DNA of 64,000 nucleotides from Alentia gelatinosa (taxonomy: Eukaryota; Annelida; Polychaeta; Phyllodocida; Polynoidae): contig OX465588.1 in assembly GCA_950022655.1 (NCBI GenBank), forward strand, positions 25,653,525 through 25,717,524. The letters run 5' to 3'. Shown here one piece after another: positions 24,545-37,554 of this stretch; within the stretch, counting starts at the first letter, position 1, and the number at the start of each line of letters is the position of its first letter. Below the pieces are notes generated by a model that saw only the letters and a program-made list of their open reading frames with translations, was not told the origin of the DNA and did no database searches. Made by a program: the position numbers and the translations under genes.

Positions 24545-27500
24545 ATAGGAGCAAAGCGTTGTGGAACCCACTTAACTACCATCTGTGTAATACTACTCCA
24601 AACTGTATCGGAAGAACTCATTATATGAGAGATACTTAACTCTAGATAAACATTTTTAAAATTTAAAACCTTGGTACCAGGGAAACAGCAAGGAACCATG
24701 CAGTTTGCCTTTGGTAACCTGTTGCTTTCTCCGTCTTCTCAAATATTAGCCTATGTGAATCCTAAAATGGCAGCGCAAAGGAAAGTGCGCACCGCTAAAC
24801 ACATCCACAACGAGTATAACACAGGTCGAGTGGATGATCTAAAAGCGTGATATATATGCATGTCCATAAAGGTTCGCCTATGAGAGTATGTTGTTTCAAA
24901 GCTGGTTTCTAACACTCGAAGGCTTGTGTCGTATCCATATCCCATTGACGTGTCCCGTTGCTGATGCTTGGCGTCAGCATCCAGTCCATTAAGCATAAAG
25001 GCAGTCGATCCCAAAGAGGAGCAAATAGTTGCCTGCAGGCCAGTCTGTTTTTGCTGCTGTGAACAGCATCATGAATTAAATCGATGTGCAGAGGGAGACG
25101 CCGGGCTCCCAACGATGAGCACCCCTAGGAACCTAACACGGTGCTGAGCTTTTTCCCGTGAGACACCGAGGAAACCACACGAGCGGTAATGCTTTAAATG
25201 AGTTCGGGGGAGAACCTCATTTCGGGGACGATATGATTGTGCCCCCGACCCTTTGCTTATTTCAAGCATTAATCAGGATCGGCTGACTTGACGGAATACA
25301 CATCAAACAGCAAATGGCGAAAAACTCGAAAATTCCATCAGGATATTGGTTTAGAACCGAAAGTCCCCATTATCGTTCCAACAAAGGATTACTGTAACGC
25401 TGAAAATTGAATGTTTTAACATGGATGCCCATTGGTTGGCAGATGAGGCGTGATCCTCAACGGCAACAGCCGCTGTTTCCCAGTCCCAAATCAATCAGCC
25501 CTACCTGTTACAAAACACGCACCACTCCATTAACACTCAGTGCCACCTAGCCTACCCAATGGCCAGCCAAGCCTAAGATCTCCTCATTCCACAAACCCCC
25601 TCTGAAGATTCCCCCACTGTGAATAGAGATAAAAATAAAGCCCTCTATGCGTGGAGAGAAAGAAAAACACATAGGACTAACACAGCGAGACCTAGATAAA
25701 ATGCGTATGGTTTCCATGGTAACAGTTGAATATGAACTGCTAACCAGACTGTGAAAGGACGGTTGATGGAGGCAGTGAAGGAGATGGAGGGGATGAGACA
25801 ATAGAGATTATTAAAGCTTTATATAAATGGCGGCTCCCGTTTCACTCATTAGCACCAGTCGGTAAGCGAGGGAAAAGAACATTGATTAAAATGGAATGGC
25901 AGGATTGGAATTCCTTTTTTAATCAATTTAACTTCCACTAACCGTGAGTTAGTTTTCAAGGTAATTAAGTTTGATTTTAACCGATGTGTTCATAATACAA
26001 TACATCATTATGGAACATGTATATGATGCCATTAAGCTATAACTTCTGGGGACTCAATCTATATATCTACGACTGGATGTGTAATCATCTTGGATGCCCT
26101 TCCCCCGTCCTACAAGTAATGTATGTATGAAAAGCACAACTATATCTCTGGCATGCGAGTAAGACTATAAACTTAGGTAAATAAATGATTTCAGTAACAT
26201 ACCATGAATTATTTCAGTCCTACGTGTATTCCCAGCTGCAGTCAATTTATTATTCTCCTGAATCTAACGCCCCAGTGAATACTTTCTGATAGGATAAAGA
26301 TGGCGGAATAAGGCTAAGTTGTTAGGGTAGGCATATAGCCAAGGTCTTGAACTACCAAGCTTTCATATGCAGTCCAAGTCCGTTCACATGCCTCTCCATC
26401 GACACCTAAGCATCCCCAGAAGGGCGGGAACTGACACAAAATCTCGTCTGCTTCCAGTGAAATGCTGACCTTTGAGAAGGTGAAGGGCGCTCTAGGATAG
26501 GATTGCGGGTGGATCCGGGCCTCTTGCCTCGCCTTAATGTTAAACGTCTTGCTACAAAGGTCGGCCCCACCACTGGCGCGTGACCTTGCCAGTTTTTTTG
26601 ATTCGACACAATTTTACGACATTCTAGCTTTACGACATTCCGTTTGAAGATGTGAGTAGAATTTTAACGGCGCAAGGATCTACTTCGGTACGAATCTCCA
26701 TCAAATATTCAGCAGAACCGACGGCGTTTTCGGAAAAATAAAAACCTATGGATGCTTTGGGTAGTGCTCGGTAGGTCTAATGGAGAAACCAAATGGGTTT
26801 ATTGGCCTATTTAGTTGATATATCTTATCAATTATATTCAGAAAAGATTCTAATATGATGATAAAGTAAGTCAAGATATTACCAATGAGAAAGTGGAGAC
26901 AGGTACAGTTCTTGCCATCCAAAGAACTCAGTTCCCATGCTGACAACCAATGACTCCAAGAAGATATTGGAAATAAAAATATAACTAATGTTCAGTCCTA
27001 TATCTATGATGACTTTTTCAGGATTTGAGATACGGAAAAAAACAGTCGAGAATTGCCTAACTCACCCTTAGTCAGAATTGATAAGGAACATCCCCACATG
27101 TTAACCCACGTCATGGACAAACATATCCTTCTCGTTCCAGCCAGCTAGCAAGGCTTTGCTTGGAGAGTGAGGGCACGAGTGGCATTGGCACTCTCCGTCT
27201 TTTTGGAGGAGTGTCTACTATCCATCAAAGCTCGCGGCCCCTGGGCGTCTGCGAGAATCTGCGAGAACCGAGCCTGCCTCCGCGCCCGAAACCTAAATTC
27301 GCCCGTCCTTATATTACACCCGTAGGAATGATATATTCAGGATGTCGGCCCTCGGGCGTTCACGCGAAATTACCAGGCAACGAATTCGGCTACACAGGAA
27401 GTGAGCAGAACCGGGCACACCCTCTTCTACGCATGCGCCAGAGAGAGGGGAACGCCAATGGCAAGAACAAAGAGGTATGCCTCAGCAAACTGTAACATTG

Positions 27501-28276
27501 AGCTACGGGCAGGATTAGATGCTATTGTCCTCTATGGATATTGCAAGTTGGATTTTTGTCCTACAAAGCATATTGGGAACTGTTTGTAAATTACCTTCAA
27601 TGGAAGATATACATTGAATTCTATTGGTGAATTATTGTTTTCTGGAAAATATAATGAATGTTAAAGGAAATTACATTTAGAATACATAGGGTATGCGCAA
27701 AAGATGTATTCTTTGGCAACAATTCCTTGACTTATTTTCCTCTTTGGGGCTTTAAACGGATATCTGAAGAAAGTAAATGGATTGTAGCCTGTATTGTTAT
27801 TACCATATATCACCAGCATAAAATATCATAGCTGATGGACATATAGCAGACATATAGAATAGCTATAAATTACTATGAATCACAGAATGTCTCTGTTACC
27901 GTCTATGATTACCAATAACCATGAACTGCGAATATATGTACTCTGTTAGTAGGCAAGGCGATGCCTATGCAACAAAAGATACAATGTTGGCAGTGTCCGT
28001 GTATCCCATCCTAGAGTTACCTCTGAAAATCGTCGCATCGCTCTGAATTCGGCTGCAGCGGTTTCTCAAATATACATATATACATGTATGTCAATCCCAC
28101 ATTGCATACAAGTTCTTTATCAATAGGCACTCTCCTTTCAGCCCATTGCGGGAAGGTATAGGCAATCGGCATATAAATTCTGCTGCAATGGGTGACCCAA
28201 CTCAATGCTTCATACTGAGGAGCTGGGAATGATGGATGGAGCAGAAATTCTTCTAATTGCTGACAGAGACCTACTT
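24545..28276. other. No recognised gene; CpG-richer patch at 27.16-27.48 kb
   Basis: Featureless apart from a GC-richer stretch with repeated TCTGCGAGAA near 27250-27270. The 111-codon frame there (27160-27495, +) has no recognised domain. Confidence 0.35.
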
Positions 28277-28330
28277 GTATTTGCGATTCAAGAGATCGCT
28301 GCCATAATTCGCTTGGTGTGTCCCCGCTTT
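28277..28330 (-). mobile_element. MITE family C, end fragment
   Basis: The reverse complement of the conserved end of the family seen at 29792 and 37301-37778, including CGCTTGGTGTGTCCCCG and the AGATCGCTGCC block. The other end was not found. Confidence 0.6.
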
Positions 28331-29791
28331 TACGCTTGCAATCTTCAAATTTATATCATAAGATCAAAATATGAACCGCTTATGTATGGCAATCTTCAGG
28401 CTACACCTATATGTATTGTAATGTGCTGTCTTGTCATTATACCTACACGTTCTGTCTTGTCTAGTTTCCAGTCTATAATGGAAGACCGCCGATTTTTGCT
28501 ATGTGATACCGATTACGTTTACACTGGACGACTGGAAACGTGGCGACTGTCGAGCGAAAGTAGTTAGGTGGAGCTCGACAACACTATAACGATTTCAGTT
28601 GGGGTCATGATAAAGAGGAAATACTTCTCATGTGGAAAACACATCGTTATTGGCCATGGAATGGGGCTAGGGTGTGTGTGTGTGTGTGGGGGGGGGGGGG
28701 GTGGTGAACCACCGTTTATTGGTGCGAATGACGCCCAGTGTCTACTCTCTTTGTATCTTAAACTGAAAATGAAAAGAGGAAAACTGCCATCCCTGGATTA
28801 TGGCATTTAGTACCCGCGACCGCTTATATGACATTTCGTTTACAAGTAGTCATCGTCAGGTGGAAACAAATAGAATTAACGATTTTTATTCTTCAGATTT
28901 ACACACTATGGTTGTTTCCTCCTACCTCATACATTGGTGGTAGTTGCCACCAAGAAGCGTCGACCCAAGAAGTGTTTCAAGCGTTCACACTAGACGACAT
29001 ATCATCGTTCAAATGAGTCCCATTTATTCGACATCTATAGGAAGCTATTACTTCCTGCTACTCACCTAAGGTGCTTAAACTACAGGCGAATGCATGTATA
29101 AAAAAAAATTCGGGATATTTTTCATATATTCATTCTTTAATCTCTTGCGTACATGAGGGAGAAGTTGGCTGGTGGGTCACATTTTCCAGGAAGTTTGCAT
29201 ACGTACTTTATAGATGGCCCCATTGGAATACAAATTATTCAGACTTTTTACTTTTCCAATAATGGTTTAAAACTCGGTTACTGTGAACTAGTATTTAAGT
29301 CTATGGCGCTGTTTCTGTATAAAGAGTATGTTGATTTTGTAGGTTCAGGGGTCGATTCACGTGTAGCAGCTATCCACTGCTACCTTTTTCAACACGTGTT
29401 GAACAGATTTTCCTATCCACTGGAATCTATGACTCGACACTCATGGTAAAAATGCCCTGGAGGATATTTACACTTGCCTGAAATGTGTCAGGTGAAGACT
29501 GAGGAGGCTGCGGGTGAGGTAAACATATGGAAGCCTAACTGGTCTTGGAGGCCACCTGTAGAATTACCCCACAGAGAAAGGCATAAATTAGTGTGCCTTT
29601 TACAAACTTTATCATAAAAGAAGGATATGAGTAATGCTTCTGTTCCCTCCTACAGGTTTTCATTGATGTTATCATCTAACACTCCGTGCTGCCAATAGCA
29701 TCCGTGTTTATTTTTGTTATAGGTACTTTTAGGTGTTACTATATACAAGCACTCAATCAAAGTAACCAAGTTCGAGTTGAAAATTGCCAAC
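28331..29791. other. No recognised gene; GT/G simple repeat
   Basis: Contains a GT dinucleotide run passing into a poly-G run at 28672-28702. No gene-like structure otherwise. Confidence 0.4.
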
Positions 29792-30006
29792 AGCTGGGGA
29801 CACAGCCAGCGAGTAACGGTAGCGATCTCCAGAATTGCCAACAGAAATTTGCGTGTATGTTCGATATTATTTGACAATAATATCTCCCATCGATAATTTA
29901 GCGTCTCTAAAGCAATAATCAGGCGAAATATGAAATAATAGATCACATACGGGCCATTTTGTGTTGGCGATTCCGGAAATCGCCGCGTTTCTCGCTTGGT
30001 GTGTCT
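29792..30006. mobile_element. MITE family C, copy 1
   Basis: A roughly 215-bp element. Its left end has GGGGACACAGCCAGCGAG and its right end has CTCGCTTGGTGTGTC, which are imperfect inverted complements. The interior shares ATATCTCC, AAGCAATAATCAGG, GAAATATGAAATAATAG and TTTTGTGTTGGCGATT blocks with the copies at 37301 and 37555. It is non-coding and abuts foldback element A copy 2. Confidence 0.8.
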
Positions 30007-30024
30007 CAAATAGAAAGTGTCAAT

Positions 30025-30766
30025 AGAAAACACATAGGGAGTGTATATCACCATACCCGGAGCATGCAGATATGCAGTATGCTCCGGGATCCGATAATCA
30101 TAAAGCGCGCATACGCAAAAATAGGGCATACTGAAAGATAGTGCGTACCTACATGAACTAATATCAGTATGCCACTTATCAGGAAAAGATGGATAACAAA
30201 TACAATAAGAGGGGGCGTCCACCAACCACGACAAGGCTGCGACAACGGCTTTCCGACAATGTCCACGACAGCTCTACGCTTGGAAGCCTTGTGGTAGCCT
30301 TGTCATGGTTGGTGGAACACAGTTCCCGACAAGAGGCTACGACAAGGCCACGACAGGCTGCGACATGAAGCTTGTCGGGGGCCTGTCGGGGGCCTTCCGA
30401 CAAGGTTATGACAAAATCGAACATGTTCGATTTTGGAGCCGTGTCGTGGCGTGTCATGGCGTGTCGGGAGGTTGTCGCAGAGGTCTACGATAGAATATTT
30501 AGGTGGAGCGTGCACTTCCCGACAGGCTGCGACAAGGGCTCACGACAGCTGCTCTCCTCACGACAATACTGCGACAAGGTACCGATTGGAACTTTCTTGT
30601 CGGCGCATGTCGCAGCCCTGTCGTGGTTGGTGGACGCCCCCTCTAAAGGCGGGTGTATGCTCCTCAGACTTGACTGCGCAATACCCTCGCATGCATTCGG
30701 ATATTACTACGCGCCAACTGCTCGGAGAATACGACCGCTGGTATCTGAAACCAGTCAAGACTGTGT
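30025..30766 (+). mobile_element. Foldback element family A, copy 2, split by an insertion
   Basis: The opposite-orientation counterpart of 10864-11150. It shares AAAACACATAGGGAG (near 30027), a CCCGGAGCAT...ATGCTCCGGG hairpin (30055-30088), GTGCGTAC, an AATACAATA block and the terminal TATCTGAAACCAGTC (ending 30766). The expected middle is interrupted by the 437-bp foldback at 30208-30644, so that insertion is younger. Confidence 0.75.
30208..30644. mobile_element. CGACA/TGTCG-rich foldback element nested in A
   Basis: The terminal inverted repeats are 37 bp with one mismatch, beginning AGAGGGGGCGTCCACCAACC. A perfect 22-bp palindrome lies at the exact centre (30413-30434). About 22 CGACA or TGTCG pentamers are scattered through 437 bp, mostly as CGACA in the outer parts and TGTCG around the centre. 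There is no open frame and no family I recognise. The many CpGs imply recent origin, protection from methylation, or selection on the motif. Confidence 0.8.
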
Positions 30767-31490
30767 ATATGTCAAACCAAACCATGCGCGGTATGTTGAA
30801 CACGATTGGTCTATTTTTTTTCCAATAATGTTACAGTATATCGGGCACCATGATGGAGGGAGATATAGTCAGACAGAATAGAATCTGGGTGCTGTTTAAG
30901 AATCTGGAGGATATATCGTGGCTTTATGATAAGATATACCTAACGATAAAGGAGAATGTGTACGACCTATCATAGAATCCGTTTCATAAATCTTGTCCTG
31001 GGTGGTGTGTCTGATCCTTGGTGGGATGTATAGTAGACACAAATAGGGCATGTCCCTTGAGTCAGGACGGATTCCTATATCGTTGAATAAACGTACGACA
31101 ATTTGGATTATAAAAATGTCCCTCTTGTCATTAAAGTGATACTCAGCCGCTTCTCCTAAACCCCAACCACCAATTTTATCACATGATTGTTGATTATTTC
31201 AATATTGATACAGAATTAGACTATATTTGCGAATTTGCAAAACCTAAACACCCCTTTAGGTGTGCTAGACTTGGGAGAGTTTTACACGCCTAAAGACAAT
31301 TTGGAGGACAAATGAGAGTTGAACGATGAATTTATGCAACAATATTTCGTAGCCTAGAGGTGATCGCACCCTTGAATAGTCCTAGCTCTATGCCAAAAAG
31401 GCTTATACAACGACATTGACCCTAGGACGGTCGGAAGAGAATTTCTACGAAATATCCTGGATTATTAAACGGCACCCTGTTTCATATATA

Positions 31491-31800
31491 CAGTAACACC
31501 CCGTTTAAGAGAACGTCCTCCGTTCCGAGGGTTTTATTTCTGTCGATGGTTAAACTATATATCATATACAGGTGATACTATGGTATAGAGGCACTGTTAT
31601 AACCACACAATACTCCACAGCCGCCTACCTGATGCCTACAGGAGCCTAAACACACCGTTGCGTGGTGCCTGATTGTCTAGACGGCTGCCTATCTGCCTCA
31701 GACACACCATAAATAAGCAATCAAGATAATCTGGAGTGTTGTCCCCACACTGTCCCGTCAGATTTGATAAGGGGTCCCTCCAAAGTGCTCCCCTTAAGCA
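31491..31800. mobile_element. Possible pogo/Tigger-type MITE remnant
   Basis: CAGTAACACCCCGTTTAAG at 31491 and CCCCTTAAGCAGGGTTAAG near 31790 resemble the ends of the better-preserved element at 56448-56670. A matching right terminus with target duplication is not visible. Confidence 0.4.
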
Positions 31801-31849
31801 GGGTTAAGAAGCATTTTATACAGAAATCATTGACACCAGCGAAAGGGTG

Positions 31850-32060
31850 AGATCTCATTGTATTCTCTCAAGGAAAGGAGATCGGAAAACTACAGTTCTA
31901 AATTATGTTTTCAGTATGGCAATAAACAAATCCTAAGGATGGAAGTACCTCTATGTGGAGAAACGCAAAAAATAGTAGCAGGATTCAGTAAAGTACTGTA
32001 CGAGAATCTCACTCTCGTGGCCCTTCAGTCTCCATCCCTAGGTCTGGTTCACTTTGTCTC
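31850..32060 (+). repeat. Dispersed repeat D, copy 1
   Basis: Shares ordered blocks with 55635-55830: AAGGAGATCGGAAAAC, TGTTTTCAGTATGGC, GCAGGATTCA, ACGAGAATCTCACTCTC and TTCAGTCTCCAT. Non-coding; class unknown. Confidence 0.65.
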
Positions 32061-32877
32061 TATGTACAGGAGACACTCCATGCGGATTCTATCAGAATCA
32101 TAGTTTTTTAGATATAGTAGGTAATAACCGCTCAGGATTAAAGTTAACTCTTAATAGAGAGCAAAATTTCTGTTCCAAGCAAATTGCCCCCGGTGTTCCG
32201 GGAGCGGGGTTTTACTACATTGGTGAATCCCAACGCCACCTAGCGGCAGCTGCAGACACTACACTATAGGGATACCGCTGATTTAGTTAACTCTCAGGTG
32301 GTATCTATGGTAGTTTAGCATTTGGCGCATTTCGGTATTAAACCTCTCAAACCAACGGCCGTAAATACACATTTCCGAAATATGTGTCATATTCTCTAGA
32401 AAAATGGATAAGACGACTTTACAACTTGATTTTTTCCTAAGTGTAGTTCTTATTGGTGTTACTAAAGTGCATGAGATGTTACGTCATGGGATCTTAGGCA
32501 TCGAGAATTTGCCCCACTGTTGAAACTGTTAATCATGTGGACTACCCTCAGTAATGCATTGACTATATATTTTCTTTTTTCTATGCAGATGACTCCGCGC
32601 TTGGGCATGCAGTCAAACAAGTAATCGAGAGGCAGAATGTAACATCAAGATGTGATGTACCTAACTACGGATGATCACGTATAAACACATCCAAAACCGT
32701 AGCGTGATCCAATACTGTGGAGACAAAAAGCAATGGCGACACCTCCACCACAGAACATGAGAACATTTTACCCCTTCTCGTCCACGATAGGGCGGATCAG
32801 ACAGAAATCAGTCGATTGAACTGAAAGCGAAATTTAATGGTCCGGCCTTCCACAGTTCTTCCCTCCCTTCTCTAACA

Positions 32878-34212
32878 ATGGGAGGCACCTCGAGTAAGAA
32901 GCAGATGGAGCATTACCTGGCGAACCAGGGCCAGGTCAAACACTGGGGGGTGGTGCACACCTGCAGCTTCACTGACTGGACCAAGCACCAGGCCGCAGTC
33001 TGGGGCTTCGAGCCCTGTATTAACTACTCCACTCGCCAGGAGTCGCGCCTGCAGCCTTGGGCCACCAAGGGACGCTACTTCGTCGCTCAAATCCCGGCGC
33101 CGGAGACGCAGGACATCGACATGTCGGCGACCCGGATGTACGCGACGATGGCGATCGAGGAAAAACGTAATAAATACCAGGTACAGTGCGTGGACCTGCC
33201 CTTGTCCTACTTCAAGGACGGGGTGCACTTCGTCGAGGTAGTTGGGTACAGAGACAAGCATGCGGTGGTCGAGGTGGCTACCAAACACCAGAGGATGGAT
33301 TTCCTGCTCGTAAATCTTGAGGACGACACGGTGAGAATTATCCACAAGGAGCACTGTGCTAGCAAACCCTACTTATTTCAATGTGCCATGTCGCCTGATT
33401 TCTCTCGCGTTCTCCTGAAACCTAACCACTACTATGCGCACTTCCACAACGTTCAAATAGTTAGGGACCTACTCCAGTGTATAGTGATTGATCAACGGAG
33501 GTGCAACACTGCCGCCTCTACGTCCGTCTCCAGTAGAAAGTCCGAGGCGCAAACTGACCACAATGACGGCAATGGGAACGAGGGCAGCACCAACTTCACG
33601 CTGCACGAGAACGAGGCTCTGAGGATGGCCATGACCTTTGACCCGCGCTACCGCCACAGCCGCGTGGTGCTCGCGAACATCGTCGAACGGGAGAAGCCCA
33701 TTATCCTCATGTATGACCTCAAGAAGCGCAAACGCGTGATGCAAACTGACCTGTACACAAACACGGAACACATCGCGCAGCAGATCGTCTTCAGTCCCGG
33801 CGGTAATTTCATCGCCGTGCCGCTAATAGTGGGCGACTATCAGACGACGCCGCCGTTCGTTATGTCTGACGTGAAGATCTTCAGCGCTAATACTCTGGAC
33901 TGTGTTTACACGTTCCCACCAAAAGGCCCGCCAGGTGGCTACGTGAATCTCGTCCCGGTCACCGTCTTCCCCATGTTCTCCAGCTCCGGGGCGTTCCTCG
34001 CACTTCCGGTCAGTAAGACTCAGCCCGATGCCTACCAGAGGGGACTGTGTAGGGTGGGTTCTGTTGCTATTCACAAAGTAGCACCGCTGATGCATTTGCA
34101 GAGCATGTGTCGCACTAGGATTAGACAGTGTATGAAGAAGGACCATATTCCCAGACTCCCGCTTCCAGAAGCGCTCAAACGCTTCCTTCTTTTCATGCCT
34201 TTCCTGGATTAG
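32878..34212 (+). CDS. Myristoylation-motif, beta-propeller-like SOCS-box protein
   Basis: An intronless 444-codon frame. It begins MGGTSSKK, a good N-myristoylation signal (Gly2, Ser/Thr at position 6, basic residues after), which suggests membrane anchoring. The body has repeated strand-rich segments with WD/propeller-like phrasing such as CAMSPDFSRVLLKP, MTFDPRYRHSRVVLA, QIVFSPGGNFIAVPL and MFSSSGAFLALPVS. Residues of about 400-440 form a SOCS box (LQSMCRTRIRQCMKK, then IPRLPLPEALKRFLLF), the motif that recruits Elongin B/C and Cullin-5. Such proteins are substrate receptors of ubiquitin ligases, so I infer that role here. It is not WSB1/2, ASB or SPSB by arrangement. GC content and third-position GC are far above the AT-rich surroundings. 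Splice-acceptor-like CAG at 32588 and 32850 may mark a 5' UTR exon. The substrate is unknown. Confidence 0.85.
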   Translation: MGGTSSKKQMEHYLANQGQVKHWGVVHTCSFTDWTKHQAAVWGFEPCINYSTRQESRLQPWATKGRYFVAQIPAPETQDIDMSATRMYATMAIEEKRNKYQVQCVDLPLSYFKDGVHFVEVVGYRDKHAVVEVATKHQRMDFLLVNLEDDTVRIIHKEHCASKPYLFQCAMSPDFSRVLLKPNHYYAHFHNVQIVRDLLQCIVIDQRRCNTAASTSVSSRKSEAQTDHNDGNGNEGSTNFTLHENEALRMAMTFDPRYRHSRVVLANIVEREKPIILMYDLKKRKRVMQTDLYTNTEHIAQQIVFSPGGNFIAVPLIVGDYQTTPPFVMSDVKIFSANTLDCVYTFPPKGPPGGYVNLVPVTVFPMFSSSGAFLALPVSKTQPDAYQRGLCRVGSVAIHKVAPLMHLQSMCRTRIRQCMKKDHIPRLPLPEALKRFLLFMPFLD

Positions 34213-37200
34213 TACACAAGAAAAACACGATGAAGGTCCATCTTTCTATTTTGAGAATCTATTATATAGGAATATAGAAGAATTATTTGAAGCATTAACT
34301 GAAGAGGTCATACCTCATGTTCTTAGATGGGCGTTTGCAGAGACAAGACTAACAATCGCATTAATGAAATTTTGTAGAATTGTTGAGTATTTATTATTGG
34401 GTATTTATGAGTTTCTCTTCTTCCTTGTTGGTATTCTATAAACGCAAATCAACGTACTGGTTGTGTGGAATGCACATAATGAAGTGTTTGTATAATTGAG
34501 GTCCGCATAATATATGGAACAAATTAGTACGAGCAGTAGTGCTCTGGTTACTATGTATGTTATTGATCACCTATATATATAAGACATATTTTGACGAAAG
34601 TGAACCTCTTCAATGTTTAATGGTTAAGTTCACTTCAGACATGTATTACAGAGATATATACAAGTCTATTTTCCCATTAACTTCATACAAATCGGGATAT
34701 TGTAAATGTCGACTCCCACTTGTTTCCAATATATTACACTTGTATGAAAAAAAATGTTGTTAAAAATTAAGAAATCCAATATTTTTCTTGTTTTTTTATA
34801 ACCCGAACGAATGAGATATATATTTTCACGATACAAGAGAGCTCCATTCTTTAGCGCTAGACTTATTCTAAGTTTCCTCGAGATCAGTCTTTCTTGATTT
34901 GTATTGCCAATCAAAATCGTGTTGGCTTGTTTTTCTCTGACCTCATCAAAATGGCAAAGACGAATTGGTTGACATGATTTTAAACAAATGTCTAAAGATA
35001 TACAAGCCCAATAGTTTATATAAACTCACTTTTCCCGACCTTGTATTCTGTCTGCAACTATTTTTCAACGAGTAATATATCAGTAATTATATATAAGTAG
35101 TGGTTAAAGCATCTGTGAATACCAAGAACTCTAGTATTATACTGTGTCAGAGTAAATATTGTTTCAATTGCCTGAATGTAAATTTTCACTTGGATCATGT
35201 TTTTATTGCTGCAAAATGTCGAGTTTCCGTTTATTTTTCTATTTCTTCAATGCTTTTAGATTGCATATGGTATGTTACCTAAAAAACCCGTATCATCGTT
35301 GTATCATTTACCCTCTATTTTTATCAATCACTGGACGAGGAAAACGGTGAATTGCAACTGATACGGAGGTGTTGATACGCCTGACGCTGTTCCTGTGAAA
35401 TACAATCATTTATGGAAAAGAGAAAATGTTATTCAAATGAGGTTCTTCATCAAGGCTATTCAAAAACAAGTGCCACTAGAAGCCCTAAGAACTGACATTG
35501 GCCTAAGTACTTACATTTCTAATAATTTATCTATACATTTATATGCACTTTAATTTTTTTTTAAATCCAATCCTTTTACAAAATGACTGAATCTATATTT
35601 ATATATCGCATATATTGAAAGAGAACTACGCCTGGAAAACTGGATTTTCTCATCCCGTCTCTTCGATATCATGGGCAGCTCAGCCTTATCAAACAGTACA
35701 ATCGGCCAGCATACATAGGGTGCGAGCCAGCCTAAAGGGCTCGTTGAATAATTTAGGGTCGTACATGAAGACCCTTTCTGTAGCCCAACGAAACCCATTG
35801 ACGATGTGGGTCAACCTTTTTAAACGCTTATATACGACCTTTGGTCAAGTAGAACAGTATTGGCTGAACGTGCTTGAATATATCTAAACAATAATCCTCC
35901 TACGAGGTCTCCTTGTACACTGTCTTTTCGCTGGCATACTTTATTCAACGGCCCCCAGCGACTCACTGCAGCGTATAATAACGAGCATATATAACGACTG
36001 TATAAAAAACCAGCAAGAGCATTAAGTTCTCTCACTACCAGTGGAAGAACTGTTTACTCTAGAAGAACTGACAGGAATAAACCAACAAAAATAAAAAAAG
36101 AACACTGAATAATACCAAATGATAGAAAGTATATTCACACATTAATTGTTTCGGAGAAACTGTACCATTTTCGAGTCTTAACATGTAACCTAAGACTTGG
36201 GGATCGATAATCTTTGAATCGCGCAAAGATCTATTAGTTTCCTGGCTAACTTTGTCATCTCATTTATGAATTTAGTAGAGTCGCTTGCTGTGATTTAGAC
36301 ATAGATGCACGGTAATTTCGCATATCCATAACCAGAGGCACAGGTAACTGTCTATGAGTTCTTATTAACTTGCTTTAATAAACTGAAACAATCCATATAA
36401 AGCATTGTGTATTGAACAACGAAGCTATTACAATCATCACACGATACCAACTATTCTATTCCTTTCATTAAATTTGCTAACATTGTCCATTATTCATGCT
36501 GTTTCTCCTTTTCAATTGCATATTAGTCACATCATCCCAATATTCCAAAAGCACTTAACACAATTCACATCGGTCTATCATTTCATTGCTCCTTATGTCC
36601 AATTGCACTAAATCACGATCCAAACGATCATCACCACAGTCCTCCTTACTGGACATTCCCCAAGATAATATTCCCTTTCCGTCCACAGTGTTATGAGTCC
36701 TGGCGCATTCACCCCGTGTGCTCTCCCTGTGAGAGCTTGTTTCACGAATGGCATGCACAGAGTAAAACTGTTTTTGCACATATACCAACTAGCAGGGCGA
36801 CTTCACTACAGGTAGACTGAGGCCTCCAGCACCTACTGAGCGCTTTACTCACTGCGAAGCAGCAAGCGTTGCTCACCTTGTTATCGTCTAGATGGTTTCT
36901 TCCTACTCTGCCTCACAGAGCAGAGCAGCACTCTAATATACTCAAACCAACAACCCTCTTCCCAATTGTCTGAGCATCACATGACCAACAGCTTTCCTTA
37001 TTGGGAACACCTGTGGTACATATGTATACCTTCTTCCTCATGCAATGTTGTACCATTGTGTCTTAATTTTGCTTACACTACTCTATGTTATAGCATACAC
37101 TTAATCATAGTAAAACCATTAGTAATTTTCTTACAAGCACATAGTGCAAAACAATAAATAAATGTATACAGAGGCATCACCCAAAGAAACATATTCGTGT

Positions 37201-37300
37201 GGAACGTTTACCAACTCCACTGACCCAAAGATGTTTAAAGGATAAAGATAAAGGGTAAACTGAAACTGTAAAAAGAAATTCTGAAATAGTTCTACTTGCC
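34213..37300. other. No recognised gene
   Basis: AT-rich sequence downstream of the SOCS-box gene. No domain, RNA gene or clear repeat. A polyadenylation signal for the upstream gene could not be fixed. Confidence 0.4.
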
Positions 37301-37540
37301 AAGCTGGGGTTTATACCGGGGACACATCGAGTGAAGGCAGCGATCTCTGGAATCGCCACCACAAATTGGCGTGTATGTGAGATATCATTTCAGAGGAATA
37401 TCTCCTGCCTATGATTTAGCATCTTGGAAGCAATAATTAGGTGAAATATGCAATAATAGCTCACATATAGGCCATTTCGTGTTGGCGATTACGGAACAGG
37501 GAACTCGCTGCGTTTCTCGCTTGGTATGTCTCCAGCTTTA
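37301..37540. mobile_element. MITE family C, copy 2
   Basis: Has GGGGACACATCGAGTG near its left end and CTCGCTTGGTATGTCTCC near its right end, with the family interior between. About 12 extra bases near the left end and a GGGAACA-type insertion near the right end distinguish it from copy 3. Confidence 0.8.
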
Positions 37541-37554
37541 GACTCTCCTCCCTC

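Noticed and set aside
28205..28567. 120-codon plus-strand frame
   Set aside because: It overlaps a MITE family C fragment and has no recognised domain or splice context.
30372..30881. 169-codon plus-strand frame
   Set aside because: It runs through the nested foldback elements; the absence of stops reflects the repeat composition.
32872..34146. Minus-strand frames of 100-160 codons
   Set aside because: Antisense shadows of the GC-rich SOCS-box gene; no domain of their own.
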